Virus record (IMG/VR): IMGVR_UViG_3300006810_006497
Span: 1-64,000 of that record
Source of the DNA: a virus
Strand: one strand, 5' to 3'
Length of the DNA stretch: 64,000 nucleotides
The position numbers and the translations under genes were made by a program. The notes below the pieces were generated by a model, which saw only the letters and a program-made list of their open reading frames with translations, was not told the DNA's origin and did not search any database. This document shows, one piece after another, positions 18,801 through 27,379 of the stretch. The first letter of the stretch is position 1. Each line of letters begins with the position of its first letter.

Positions 18801-19261
18801 AAGCCTTTGTCATAGTTGAGGACGCGCTCCTTCTCTGCGAGTTGTTGTAGCATTGGCATACCGAAGGCAATGTGTTCAGCGTATGCAGGATCTCCGTGGA
18901 TTGCACCGTGGAGCAATGGGCAACTGTTGGACTTCATGCCAAATGGATGGTGTTCGCCATAGCGATTGTTGGCGGCAGCGGAGGGCCAATCCTTCAATGG
19001 ACTGTTGGTCATCTTGGCATGACCTGCGATGAAGTCTTGATACCCAGGGATCTTCATGCTCGATACGGGCATTGCTGATTCCAAGTCCGTCATGTTGAAC
19101 TCTGGGCGTTGCATCATTCCCATTCCGAGCATGGTCGCCAAGTCCTCTTTGAGGAGATCTCGATTAGCGATTGCTTTGAGATACGGGTCGAAATCGAAAT
19201 CGGATGCACGATGGACTGCGATGATCGCATCAGTCCGAAGGCGGTCAATCTCGCTCGTCAA
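15839..19261 (-). CDS. Large virion-region protein with ATP-dependent DNA ligase-like nucleotidyltransferase domain
   Basis: This protein has 1140 residues and starts at TTG with a perfect AAGGAGGTGA site. Residues 1-650 are of unrecognised type, rich in His, Met and Trp. Residues about 695-870 follow ligase motif order: WVVQKMPGGERMFVEKKG (motif I-like, K702), FDAYLDDGVLHVVDLLVHKG (motifs III and IIIa), PLEDRVNALRTLY, and ELLIRDSKSTFM then KEVHPKWIRY (motifs IV and V). The motif I Asp of KxDGxR is absent (KMPGGER), so activity is uncertain. A basic segment (SKKRRPRRLKILQKT) follows and the tail is acidic. No separate OB-fold is obvious. It lies between the coiled-coil proteins and the prohead protease, so a packaged role is plausible. 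Confidence 0.6.
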   Translation of the reverse strand: MTSEIDRLRTDAIIAVHRASDFDFDPYLKAIANRDLLKEDLATMLGMGMMQRPEFNMTDLESAMPVSSMKIPGYQDFIAGHAKMTNSPLKDWPSAAANNRYGEHHPFGMKSNSCPLLHGAIHGDPAYAEHIAFGMPMLQQLAEKERVLNYDKGFYGDPKESMYDLFKRDRNRYRHASDEDYEAGKVSEWKRELGLLPYLFGLEYNTTDQRQNFIDILKSMNQTEPGSPDFRFHQNKLQEKAGISWGRALRSWRERFTPLLHWWMRPSDRHGPVSPLKMGMGMIGKSNDADYHIMSPWVFEDGNMAESINHHWWDQFMPWGGVGRNIGSLKQIFEQSYPKWFGEGWLSSMLIDDNASSLMRYEHDAGSHFPHAVNHPITEMHPDRHALKATFNDSDFFEQRRSNWSHSSNLHFLHPSEIKGQGGRMIVPSDQMMLSSLGRSLASQVDMGAPRIGMFREEHPSSTKDYWDSHNALYAANDMHLGQAMQNMAIRVMKQFGQDVLSPTDPTSIDMGMLARGNLQQIASAADYALKKMDMGNTYRAMAPTYDQMGNVRMNVQNMGPVHPTSFATSPPIYNTGNTHLWGHEMPANLTWKYDPKQEGIVFGLAEEPFQIMQRTAHENHVGALGPTFVDLPAGAKQRDIQAISSLDHRGLSPLATGDIHKSDDYEATGVFKTKIIPAYTIHSLDEMDKLRGFTGDWVVQKMPGGERMFVEKKGNHIKGGKLPSDVRKDLREITGDFTFDAYLDDGVLHVVDLLVHKGTDMHMEPLEDRVNALRTLYDSTPKVHFPMPTNCVSTDQEGLLKTVNALDKNELLIRDSKSTFMKEKEVHPKWIRYAKEDIAKAFYPPMPEVIAYPDQVKLVYPSILEPVVLKGEYIDGGFNIQAVEGNEVLFAKANRDAPLWGPVAIALLKEGAAAAPASSGGTFTSGDAHNPIHSSKKRRPRRLKILQKTVLRAPAIEGVDEKGHGVADIMRSARSHITHDNKAKSTENMIENVKGLNKKMLEMYAGEYGLEQTDKGEWTVNEAIDDDIVERMFPRMNRISPDGGAWAGMQADITAPTGPTELLDDSAVSFYDPKTEEEPQEGDPVYHLKVKDSQDEGESSTLDVENGKATLRVPMKTQQEMLEEQEVEPSDRSEADDED

Positions 19262-19273
19262 TCTTTCACCTCC

Positions 19274-20242
19274 TTATTCGGAGGCCAAATGTTCCTTCAC
19301 CTGTTTGATGAGGGATTCGATTTCTCCGATGACGCCTTGGTTCACCTTAGAAGCACCCTTGGTGAGCGAAGCGAGTCGCTCCTCAATTGGAGCAAGGTTT
19401 GGCAGGTTGCCAGAGTTGCCGCCGTCAGTCAAGTGCATATGCAGAGAACTGCTATTGGCGGAATAGCCCTGCTGAGAATACGCAGGGATCTTGGCCTTCT
19501 CGCTGATCGTGGTTTTCTTGATGCCATCCGTGGTGTGAGGGATGCGTTGGTTTGTGGTGTAGCCACGTGCAACCACAGCGATGCCGCCGTCCACGTTTTG
19601 GAAAGTTGGAACGCTGTTTGAGGAATCGGGTTCCTGTTCGTATTTGACGACATCCGATTTGCCAAGATCAAGAATGTTGACGAGTTTATCCTTCTTTGCT
19701 TGCATACGGATCCCACAATTGCGGGCGGGCGTCATTCCATTTGTTGCGCCACAAGCACCATCGGGCATTGCGCCACATACATTGCAAGCCAAATGGTGGC
19801 CTCCTTCATAGTGTTCTTCGGGAGTTTCTTCTCGCAGATCATCCATTCGAGAATCAAATGCGATGGGGTTGAGTTTGCAATCAATTGCTTTGTGATCTGG
19901 GCCTTTCATGCCACAGTCTTCGTGTGGGTTTGCACCACAGGTTGGACAGTTGTCCGACGCATCGAACTTGATGACTGTTTCCTTCTTTGGCGTGGGCATT
20001 TTTGGAGGATCTTTTTGCCCTCGATCCGACTTGTAGCCCTTCTCAGCCTCAGTCTTCTTTTTCTTGCCGCCGACAACGCCACGTCCATGGAGGACATCGG
20101 CCATGGTGGTTTTGCCATCTCCGTTGAGATCAGGGAAGCCGCCCTTCTTTTTGCCTTTGACGGCCTTCAACAGATCCTTGACCTCAGTCAAGAGTTGCCC
20201 TTCTTGAGTTTCTGCAAGCGGGTCGTACCATTGTGCGCTCAT
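19274..20242 (-). CDS. Protein with dockerin/EF-hand-like Ca loop and two zinc-knuckle repeats
   Basis: This protein has 322 residues. Residues 38-53 (DLNGDGKTTMADVLHG) form an EF-hand/dockerin-type calcium loop. Two related Cys-rich motifs follow at about 100-130 and 153-180 (CPTCGANPHEDCG and CNVCGAMPDGACG, each with a later Cys), of the CPxCGAxPxxxC kind seen in phage proteins. The C terminus is a coiled coil. It lies between the ligase-like gene and a run of coiled-coil genes after the portal. A Ca loop also occurs in the 74-residue protein at 32866. Confidence 0.55.
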   Translation of the reverse strand: MSAQWYDPLAETQEGQLLTEVKDLLKAVKGKKKGGFPDLNGDGKTTMADVLHGRGVVGGKKKKTEAEKGYKSDRGQKDPPKMPTPKKETVIKFDASDNCPTCGANPHEDCGMKGPDHKAIDCKLNPIAFDSRMDDLREETPEEHYEGGHHLACNVCGAMPDGACGATNGMTPARNCGIRMQAKKDKLVNILDLGKSDVVKYEQEPDSSNSVPTFQNVDGGIAVVARGYTTNQRIPHTTDGIKKTTISEKAKIPAYSQQGYSANSSSLHMHLTDGGNSGNLPNLAPIEERLASLTKGASKVNQGVIGEIESLIKQVKEHLASE

Positions 20243-20571
20243 CCTTTCACCTGCCTTTCAGCCTCTTCCCATTCTCGAAGTTGTTGATCGCGAGATTTGA
20301 GGAACAAATCGCCGCTTCCCTCAAACGGGGTTGAGAACGAACTGTCGCCAACTGCTCGGTTCAATGGGTCGAATGTTTCGTCTGCATGAGGGGTTGAGAA
20401 CTTCTTCCAGCCGTGCTTTCGCATGATAGTTTCAGGATCATCAACTGCCTTACGCAGGTTTGAGTTTTCATGTTCGAGGGCCTCAATGCGTTGGCGCATT
20501 TGGCGAACCTCGCCAACCAACTCTTTGAGCAACTCAACTTGAGCCTGTTCATTAGAAACCTCTTCGGTCAT
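20239..20571 (-). CDS. Coiled-coil protein of the portal-protease interval
   Basis: This protein has 110 residues when started at the ATG in the TGATG overlap with the previous gene. Residues about 5-50 are a leucine-zipper-like coiled coil (QVELLKELVGEVRQMRQRIE then ALEHENSNLR). The rest is polar. It may act in scaffolding or as a linker in the head; no family is recognised. Confidence 0.5.
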   Translation of the reverse strand: MTEEVSNEQAQVELLKELVGEVRQMRQRIEALEHENSNLRKAVDDPETIMRKHGWKKFSTPHADETFDPLNRAVGDSSFSTPFEGSGDLFLKSRDQQLREWEEAERQVKG

Positions 20572-20993
20572 CACATACCCCCCATGTTTTGCATACCTGG
20601 TGGCATATTCATTGGAGGCTGTTCCATGGATGCAGCGGCCATTGGATCATTGCCCATGCCGACAGGAGCCATCGGTTGCATTTGCAAAACGCTGGCGTGT
20701 GCTTCCCGCAACATAGCCGCATCGCCTTGACACGAGAGGATTTTCTTACGCATATTCTCTGCGGCTTCTTGAAGACGAAGGGTTGGTTCAGCGGCCACAT
20801 TTGCTTGCCTCGATTGCGACATGAGGTGATTGAATTGAGCCACTTGATCTGCGAGAGCGGCAATGGCGGCGTCGATCTCTCCCAACAGCGTGTCGGCTGG
20901 TGCTTTCGACTGAGCGGTCATCGGCTGTTGCTTAAGGAACGTGTCGGAGATGTGAACCGTTTTTCGGTTCGTGTTGGCATCGCTCCAATACAA
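20571..20993 (-). CDS. Helical protein with Met/Pro-rich C terminus
   Basis: This 140-residue protein starts at TTG with GGTGATT upstream. A helical middle (LGEIDAAIAALADQVAQFNH) precedes a Met/Pro/Gly-rich tail ending PPMNMPPGMQNMGGM. Similar Met-rich tails occur in the protein at 33346. Probably a minor virion or assembly protein; its family is unknown. Confidence 0.45.
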   Translation of the reverse strand: MYWSDANTNRKTVHISDTFLKQQPMTAQSKAPADTLLGEIDAAIAALADQVAQFNHLMSQSRQANVAAEPTLRLQEAAENMRKKILSCQGDAAMLREAHASVLQMQPMAPVGMGNDPMAAASMEQPPMNMPPGMQNMGGM

Positions 20994-20994
20994 A

Positions 20995-21342
20995 TCAAAT
21001 CACCCGATGCGGTTGGAAATATCCAGAGTCCCGTCCATGACGACTCACGCCCAACGCAACGGCGTTCTCGGTTCCGTTGTAGTCCGAGGCTTGGTTGTCG
21101 AACTGTGAAATTGCGCCGAGGAAGCGGTCGGAGGGCTGGCTCTTTGCCATGGATTTGGTGAGCATATCGTGGGTGGCGAGATCCGACTTCAACATTGAAA
21201 GTGCGTTCTCTGCCTGTTCGAGGTGAGCGGCCAAGGAATCTCGATCACCTGTGGCGATTGCCTTCTCAATGGCTTCGACAGCGGCTTTTGCCCGTCGAGC
21301 CATAGGATCCATTTTTGCAATGATGTCAAATCCGTCTGTCAT
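20995..21342 (-). CDS. Helical protein following the portal gene
   Basis: This protein has 115 residues when started at the ATG at 21342, which has GGAGG upstream. It is mostly alpha-helical (ARRAKAAVEAIEKAIATGDR, HLEQAENALSMLKSDLATHD) with a basic, aromatic end. Three small helical genes in a row after the portal may together provide scaffold or portal-associated functions. No family is recognised. Confidence 0.45.
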   Translation of the reverse strand: MTDGFDIIAKMDPMARRAKAAVEAIEKAIATGDRDSLAAHLEQAENALSMLKSDLATHDMLTKSMAKSQPSDRFLGAISQFDNQASDYNGTENAVALGVSRHGRDSGYFQPHRVI

Positions 21343-21389
21343 GCTGCTCAAAACCTCCCATGTTATCCAACTTAAAGAGCATTTTCCTC

Positions 21390-23192
21390 TCAACTGTCCA
21401 ATCCTTTACGCTTCCCCATTTGGTTCAAACGCTCATCGGCCATCTTCTCGCCAACGGACTTGAGATCTCGTTTGTCCGTTTTCTTCTCAGCACCAGTCGG
21501 TGCGCCTTCGTTGCGCTTGACCATACCAGGGGACTGGCCTCCAGATTGGCGTGTGTTTTGACTGATGGTGCGAAGTGGCGGCAAATCTGTACCCATGGTT
21601 GATGCGAGAGCATCGTTGCCAACTGGGACTGAACCTCGACTGGAATCGAACTCTGTTCGCTTGAACATCATGGCTGGATCGTTGAGCAACTCATCCGTCT
21701 TTTGCACAGGCGGTGCTTGACCGCCTCCCTGCTGCCCCTGTTGTTGAGCAGCGGCTGCGGCTTGAGCGGCGGCAACCTCTTCTGGATTTGGCTCTTTGAA
21801 GTCAAAGTGGAGGATCTTATCATCAATGCCATCTCGAAGGCTTGCATCGTACCCTGCCTGTTTCATCTGCATCATGTTGCGGATTGCCATCTCATCACGG
21901 CGGAGTTGCATAATCTCGTCCTCCTCTTCATGTGGATTCAAGACCAACTCCCATTCATCAATGTCAAAAGCCTCAACGATTTGAGGGAACAGAACACGGT
22001 TGTAAATGGACTGTGCATAGGCAACGGAGCGGTTGCTCACCACGATCTGCATACCCTCGTTGTTGAGGCCACCACCCGACACGTCATTCATGAACACATT
22101 GGACACGCCAAAGAATGCGGCAATGCGCTGGCGAATGTCATCCTTGATTGGGATGTATTGCAACTCTTCAAGGGTATCCATCATCCGCACATATTCCAAC
22201 CCGCCACGGCCCGACTCTGTTTCAACACCAATCGTTGGGATGTAGTTTGGATCTCGTTCGAGATGTTCTTGGATGTTGCGAGCCGTCCTCTCAACCGTTT
22301 CCATGTTGGACGATTTGATGACCATCACGCCACGAGGCATACGCTTCTTCTGGTATGCTGAATAGACGTAGTTGTCCATAGCGATGAGCGTGTTGACTTG
22401 ACGCCACATTGTTGCTACGGGGCTTCGACCGTACAACTTGGATGGCGACCATTTGCTGATGTGAATGACTTCGCCTTCGGTATAGACCTGGCCTTTGCCA
22501 ACACCTGCGAGGTTCATGTAGTGGATGGGGACGACAGGCGTCCCCGTGATTGGACATCGCTTCTTTGGGTCATTCGTTCGGAAGGTACGATCAACGAGGC
22601 TGGTGTATTGACTGCCGCCTCGAACACCACGCTTGTCAGCCAAGATCCTCATGAAAATGGGGTCTGCACGGCTAATTTCCTTCACCCGATAGAACATGAC
22701 CTTCTTCGTTTCTGGGTCAACGAAATACTCCTTTGTCAAGATGAGGTAAGCGTCATCGACGATGTTGAGATCCATCTCAATCTCACGGAGAATCTCAATG
22801 AACTCTTGAAGCATACCGTTTCGAGAATGCAACATGGACTCTGCGTATTCAAGTTGCGACTTGTCGGCTTTCCGAACTTCGCCACCACACTTGGCGCACT
22901 CTTCCACCTCTTGATTGAACTTCTCATCGCATTGGCGGCACTTCACCACGAACTTTGGTTTGAAGCCGAACCCTTTACGGAAGGTTTCAACGGACAAATG
23001 GTTGAGGATGGATCGCAGAACTACACACTCGTATGATGCTGCATAGAGGGCGGGGATAGTGATACCCTGCAAAAGAGCAGGTTCTTGGATGCCAGATTGA
23101 AACAATGGCATCGTTGGCATCGGCGTTTGATGCCGTTCCATGTCAATACCGATGGCTGAGAACAGACGCTCCATCTTTTTCCTATCAGCCAT
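21390..23192 (-). CDS. Portal protein with internal zinc ribbon
   Basis: This protein has 600 residues. The portal core is visible from about residue 45 to 460: YECVVLRSILNHLSVE, the strand region with MFYRVKEISRADPIF, GEVIHISKWSPSKLYGRSP, and the stem/crown helices (ETVERTARNIQEHLERDPN, IPIKDDIRQRIAAFFGVSNV, NNEGMQIVVSNRSVAYAQSI). A Cys4 ribbon (C85, C88, C99, C102) is inserted near the N terminus. The C-terminal 130 residues are Gln/Ala/Pro-rich and disordered. It lies two genes from the large terminase. Confidence 0.85.
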   Translation of the reverse strand: MADRKKMERLFSAIGIDMERHQTPMPTMPLFQSGIQEPALLQGITIPALYAASYECVVLRSILNHLSVETFRKGFGFKPKFVVKCRQCDEKFNQEVEECAKCGGEVRKADKSQLEYAESMLHSRNGMLQEFIEILREIEMDLNIVDDAYLILTKEYFVDPETKKVMFYRVKEISRADPIFMRILADKRGVRGGSQYTSLVDRTFRTNDPKKRCPITGTPVVPIHYMNLAGVGKGQVYTEGEVIHISKWSPSKLYGRSPVATMWRQVNTLIAMDNYVYSAYQKKRMPRGVMVIKSSNMETVERTARNIQEHLERDPNYIPTIGVETESGRGGLEYVRMMDTLEELQYIPIKDDIRQRIAAFFGVSNVFMNDVSGGGLNNEGMQIVVSNRSVAYAQSIYNRVLFPQIVEAFDIDEWELVLNPHEEEDEIMQLRRDEMAIRNMMQMKQAGYDASLRDGIDDKILHFDFKEPNPEEVAAAQAAAAAQQQGQQGGGQAPPVQKTDELLNDPAMMFKRTEFDSSRGSVPVGNDALASTMGTDLPPLRTISQNTRQSGGQSPGMVKRNEGAPTGAEKKTDKRDLKSVGEKMADERLNQMGKRKGLDS

Positions 23193-24432
23193 TCACAACC
23201 GCCTCCTTCAAGGATTCAAGGTCGTCATCGGAGAGGCTCCATGACTTCAACAGAGAAACCTGCTTCGACGGTGATGCCAACTGATATTTCAAACATCGGA
23301 GAGCATCTTCATGGTTATCGATGGATTTTCTTAGGATCACGGCATCGGCTTTCCTCTCAATGATGTAAGGCAACCCCGCATCCAAAGCCTTGGCAACAGC
23401 ATCTTCTCCCTCGATCACCAATCCATCTCCTTCTGCCAACACGCCAGCGGTGTCCATCTCTTGATTGAGGGCATCGGCATAATGTTTGCAGATTGCAGAA
23501 TTGAAAGGAAGAATCAAACGTGGCTTGCCGCTTGAACTGATTTCGATTGAGCCACCGTTGTCAAACAGACCGCCAACCAAAGCACCAGCGTCTTTGATCA
23601 GCATATCCGTTCGAGATACATCGTAAAACATTGAACGGACATTGGATGCTTTGCCCTTACCAATGGCAGAGATCCCATAGAGGAACCCGTGTGATTTGAT
23701 GAGCATTGAGATCTCAGTCGTGCTGGCCTCCAAGCCGTATGACTGCAAAGACTGAGCGTTCAAAGCACCATTCTCCGTGAGAAGGTCTTGACAACGCTTT
23801 AGGATGCCATCTTCTCGTCGAGTCAAATGATGTTGCTTTGAGATGCGGTTTGACCAAATGCCATACGCTTCATCACGTTCCTCATCGGTCGATGCATCAT
23901 TCCATGATTTGACAAAGCGGCGAAACGGGATGTTCAAATTGTCGGGATTCTTTTGAAGCATTGAATAATCAAAGTCGGTGAACGGCAACTCGTCGATCAA
24001 CGCTGGCGACACGGAGGGATACGATTTGAGGAGGCAGATCCGTTCTTCCCTGATCAAGGGTCGAATCAGTTGAACCAATTCATCTCGACCGCTCTTTTCC
24101 AATAGGTCGCAGATTTCCGAACCCTCCATGCCGAAGTTGTCTTTGAACCAACTCTTTTTCATGCCTGGTAAAGGCGAGGGTTGCTGGTTCAATTCCGTCC
24201 CAGGTTGTTGTGTTGGAGCGGTGCTGTTGGCAGAATCCATGCCTTCAATCCCCGAGTCTTCACGAGGGCCACCCATGGAGTTTGTGGTTTCCTCCCTTTG
24301 TTGCTTGTCATTGAACTTTTTCTTCTCATTGAGCAGTCTTATTTCTTGGTCAATGATCTTATTCGGATCGACCTTTAGCAGCGCATCCATGAAGGATTCG
24401 ACGCCTTCAACTCCTTCGATCCGATTAAGCAT
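23185..24432 (-). CDS. Unknown protein with a degenerate LAGLIDADG-like segment between terminase and portal
   Basis: This protein has 415 residues when started at the ATG at 24432, preceded by GGGTGGGC and overlapping the terminase stop by 8 bases. Residues about 285-296 read LVGGLFDNGGSI, close in form to the LAGLIDADG motif, followed by a short beta segment (KPRLILPFNSAICKHYADAL) as in homing-endonuclease folds, and IERKADAVILRKS later. Only one motif copy is visible. Residues 50-90 are low-complexity. Alternatives are a domesticated LAGLIDADG protein or chance similarity. It could be a portal or terminase partner by place. Confidence 0.4.
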   Translation of the reverse strand: MLNRIEGVEGVESFMDALLKVDPNKIIDQEIRLLNEKKKFNDKQQREETTNSMGGPREDSGIEGMDSANSTAPTQQPGTELNQQPSPLPGMKKSWFKDNFGMEGSEICDLLEKSGRDELVQLIRPLIREERICLLKSYPSVSPALIDELPFTDFDYSMLQKNPDNLNIPFRRFVKSWNDASTDEERDEAYGIWSNRISKQHHLTRREDGILKRCQDLLTENGALNAQSLQSYGLEASTTEISMLIKSHGFLYGISAIGKGKASNVRSMFYDVSRTDMLIKDAGALVGGLFDNGGSIEISSSGKPRLILPFNSAICKHYADALNQEMDTAGVLAEGDGLVIEGEDAVAKALDAGLPYIIERKADAVILRKSIDNHEDALRCLKYQLASPSKQVSLLKSWSLSDDDLESLKEAVVNG

Positions 24433-25861
24433 CTGCCCACCCCAGTCGTGAAGACCACATCTCTGCGTCAAGAATCACGATGTTATCACGGTATTCCTTA
24501 GTGGCTTGAACCGATAAGGCGAGGGCCATCACCATGTCGTCATGACCCCCAAGACTTTCCATGCGACCGTTGTCGAGCATGGTGAACGTGGACAACTCCG
24601 TGAGCAATGTATTCATCAAACGCCGTGTCCCTCCTTCGTCCTTGTAGGGGATAATGAGGTGTCCCCGTTCAAAGTGTAGTTGGAGGGTATGAATTAAAGC
24701 CTCTTTCTTCATTCGGCTCATATTGAATGGTTTGATGGGCAGATCTCCAATCTCAGCGAGGACTTGATTGAATGCCATTGCAAAGTTGTTGGTTTCCAAT
24801 TCAATGATGACAGGATTGAATCGAGCGTTCAATTCAATGATCTTATCGATTTGAGCAGAGAAGTCCATGCCCTTTTCGTGATGGGTATGCACGATTCGTT
24901 TGTGTCGATTCTCATCCATGGCGATGACCATCATACAGGTGTAGTCGGCCTTTCGATTTGCAGAGATAGCGGGATCCCAACCGATGTAATAGTTGAGAGC
25001 CTCGTCTGGATCGGGATAATAGGACAAGGCCAGTTGCTCATCTTTGACCTGTTCGAGGACTTCTTCGGGGAACAGGCTGGCATCGCTGGCAATCGGTTTG
25101 CAGAGATATTCACGGGTGAACGCAATCGACGTCATGTCATTGCGCCGATTGTTGAGCGCATCCAATGACCACCGCTCAGGGAACAATGGCTCGCCTGTTT
25201 GTTCGTTGATCGCGGGATATTCACGCACGGCATACGACTTCAACTTCTTCAATTCGGCGTACAGATCTGTGAATGAGAACGGCGTTCCGACGATGCACAG
25301 TTGCGCCGTGTGGTGGAGAACTGGAAGGAGAGCGGTGTAAAACCATGATGAGATATGCTTGAGTTGGGTTTGGGCTTCGCTCGACAGGATGTCGTCAAGC
25401 ACCACGATGTTAGGGTGCGCCCCACGAACTGCTTTACCAACGGACATAGCGGAGATCGAGGATTTGTTGGTGAACTTGAACTTCTGCTTGGCCCATCCAC
25501 GCTTTGGTTTGAGATGGCGAAGTGCGGGGATGCTTTCGATCAACTCGTTCATTTTCGCCATGTGTTCAATTGACTGGTGTTGGCTGTGTGAGAAGAACAA
25601 CACCTCAGTCCCTGGGTTGTAAGCCATTTTCCATAGCAGGTACACACGATAAAACACGGACTTTCCGTGATCTCGGCTGGCAATAATGCAGGTTTTGCTG
25701 TTGCCTTCCGACAGGTCGAACCATTCCTTGTGGAACTTCGTGAGGATCCAAGGATTGCGCTCGTCGTATTTGCCGCAGACCTCTTCAAAGAAATACTTGA
25801 AATCTCGACGTCCCATCTCGAAATCAACGCTTGCCGTTAATTCCTCCATGCCCGACGACAT
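24425..25861 (-). CDS. terL: Terminase large subunit
   Basis: This protein has 478 residues. The ATPase has Walker A ASRDHGKS (61-68), Walker B NIVVLDD (151-157) and the coupling motif CIVGTPFS (about 189-196). The RNase H-like nuclease has its acidic residues in YIGWDPA (D296), VIIELETNN (E354/E356) and GGHDDMVMA (D441/D442). The ATG is at 25861. All catalytic motifs are present, so it should be active in packaging. Upstream is a tagged disordered protein (25876), downstream the LAGLIDADG-like gene and the portal. Confidence 0.92.
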   Translation of the reverse strand: MSSGMEELTASVDFEMGRRDFKYFFEEVCGKYDERNPWILTKFHKEWFDLSEGNSKTCIIASRDHGKSVFYRVYLLWKMAYNPGTEVLFFSHSQHQSIEHMAKMNELIESIPALRHLKPKRGWAKQKFKFTNKSSISAMSVGKAVRGAHPNIVVLDDILSSEAQTQLKHISSWFYTALLPVLHHTAQLCIVGTPFSFTDLYAELKKLKSYAVREYPAINEQTGEPLFPERWSLDALNNRRNDMTSIAFTREYLCKPIASDASLFPEEVLEQVKDEQLALSYYPDPDEALNYYIGWDPAISANRKADYTCMMVIAMDENRHKRIVHTHHEKGMDFSAQIDKIIELNARFNPVIIELETNNFAMAFNQVLAEIGDLPIKPFNMSRMKKEALIHTLQLHFERGHLIIPYKDEGGTRRLMNTLLTELSTFTMLDNGRMESLGGHDDMVMALALSVQATKEYRDNIVILDAEMWSSRLGWADA

Positions 25862-25875
25862 TCACACCAATCTCC

Positions 25876-27375
25876 TCAGTCCCTGTTGCCCAACAATCTC
25901 CGAGCGATGGCCTCGTTGTCGTTGCCCTCAGTTGCCTCAGTCAAAGGTGCGGAGATGTCTTTTCGAGAAGGGTCTTCACCCTGTTTCTTTTTTCGTGATT
26001 TGGATTGCGCCCTTCGTCGCTCTGCCCTCTCTGCTTTTGCAGCGGCTTTTCCGTCATAGCCTTCAAGGAGTTCCAGCACTTCTTCATGCAGATGATTTGC
26101 TGGATGGCTTTCATCCTCCAAATCACCCGTGGCTCCATAGAGCATTGACATGGCTTTTTGATTGCCGTCTTCTGCCATGTCCATGATTTCACGGACGGTA
26201 TCTGCTGAGGTCGATCCGTGGATCGTGGGGATTTTCTTGACATCCTTGGCCTTGGCATTTTGGGATGCCTTTGAGTTGTTGACAAGATCTTTCATCGACA
26301 TTTTACCTCCCGTTGGCTTTTCATCGCTTGGATTGACGTCTTGACCACCTTTGGTCTTTGGAGCCATTCGCTGTGGCTGCTCGGCTTCCCTCTCTTTCAA
26401 TTGTTGAATCTGCGCCTCTCGATCATCACTTGGTCGCGTTATTTGCGCCCTGCTATATTCGTCTGCCCCCTCGTCCCTCTCTGTTGGTGTTTGCTCTCGA
26501 ATTGCCTCATTGCTGAATCGGTCATACAAATCCGTATTTGGCCGCAATGAACTCATGTCGTTGCCCAAAGGCCGAGGTTGGTTGACCTTCTCTTGAACTT
26601 CGGGGGTCGGCTCAATCACCTCGGATGCTGGTGCGTCGATTGATGGAGGCTGAGGCTCCTCTGGCTGAGGCTCCTCATCATCCATGCTGTCATAAGCCTC
26701 TCGAAATATGGGGTCTTCTGGCTCTCCCTGCACCGCATTGGGTGGCCGTTCCTCAGTTTCTTTTGGTTGAAGCACGTGTCGAGGTGCGAGCGTTGCATAT
26801 TGGTCTTCATAGGTTGAAGTGAGATTGGCGTGGTCATCCTCTGTCAATCGGCCATCCGCCAAAGCAGCGTCAAAACGTGAACGTGCATCGTCCATGCCTT
26901 CTTTGGCTTGATTGAATTGCTGCCCAAGGGTTTCGACTGCCTCCATCCGCTCATCTTCCGATGCATCCATGTATCCTGATGCATTTGGATCTGCGTCTGG
27001 GTCGGTCATCCGAGTCCCAAGATCCCGATCGGGGGTTCGCTCAGTTGTCCCCTCAGCGGCTCGAACAGGAGAGTCAAAACCAAGTGTGCGAAATGCCTCA
27101 TCAGCCGCATCTCGATTTGATGGGCCTTGGAATGTTCGCCCATCTCCTCGCTGTGCGGCAGGGATCCGTCCAACTGCATTTGATCGACGCCTCACAGGTC
27201 GTCGTCGAGCAGGTGGCTCTGGCGTGGGCGGGGGCTGATTTTGAGATTGGAATGCTCTATACCGTCGCGCCATCTCAGGCATACGGGCGTACATCTCACG
27301 TCGCCGTTGCTCACGTCCTCGACGGAACGGTGATTTTTGGAGGTCGCTCCATGCTCGATCAAAGGAATCGCTCAT
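25876..27375 (-). CDS. Disordered protein with the F-xxx-W N-terminal tag, beside the terminase
   Basis: This protein has 499 residues. The start at 27375 is set by a perfect GGTGATCC ribosome site, giving MSDSFDRAWSDLQKSPFRRG. The first 14 residues carry the tag shared with the accessory block (F5, W9, K14). The remainder is Pro/Glu/Arg/Gln-rich and probably disordered, with basic clusters (RRREMYARMPEMARRYRAF, KAERAERRRAQSKSRKKKQG) suited to DNA contact. It may be an internal virion protein packed with DNA. It is the only tagged protein within the morphogenesis region. Confidence 0.6.
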   Translation of the reverse strand: MSDSFDRAWSDLQKSPFRRGREQRRREMYARMPEMARRYRAFQSQNQPPPTPEPPARRRPVRRRSNAVGRIPAAQRGDGRTFQGPSNRDAADEAFRTLGFDSPVRAAEGTTERTPDRDLGTRMTDPDADPNASGYMDASEDERMEAVETLGQQFNQAKEGMDDARSRFDAALADGRLTEDDHANLTSTYEDQYATLAPRHVLQPKETEERPPNAVQGEPEDPIFREAYDSMDDEEPQPEEPQPPSIDAPASEVIEPTPEVQEKVNQPRPLGNDMSSLRPNTDLYDRFSNEAIREQTPTERDEGADEYSRAQITRPSDDREAQIQQLKEREAEQPQRMAPKTKGGQDVNPSDEKPTGGKMSMKDLVNNSKASQNAKAKDVKKIPTIHGSTSADTVREIMDMAEDGNQKAMSMLYGATGDLEDESHPANHLHEEVLELLEGYDGKAAAKAERAERRRAQSKSRKKKQGEDPSRKDISAPLTEATEGNDNEAIARRLLGNRD

Positions 27376-27379
27376 TGGA

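Noticed and set aside
23185-24432. Intein or free-standing homing endonuclease
   Set aside because: Only one degenerate motif copy, no splice-site residues and no interrupted host gene.
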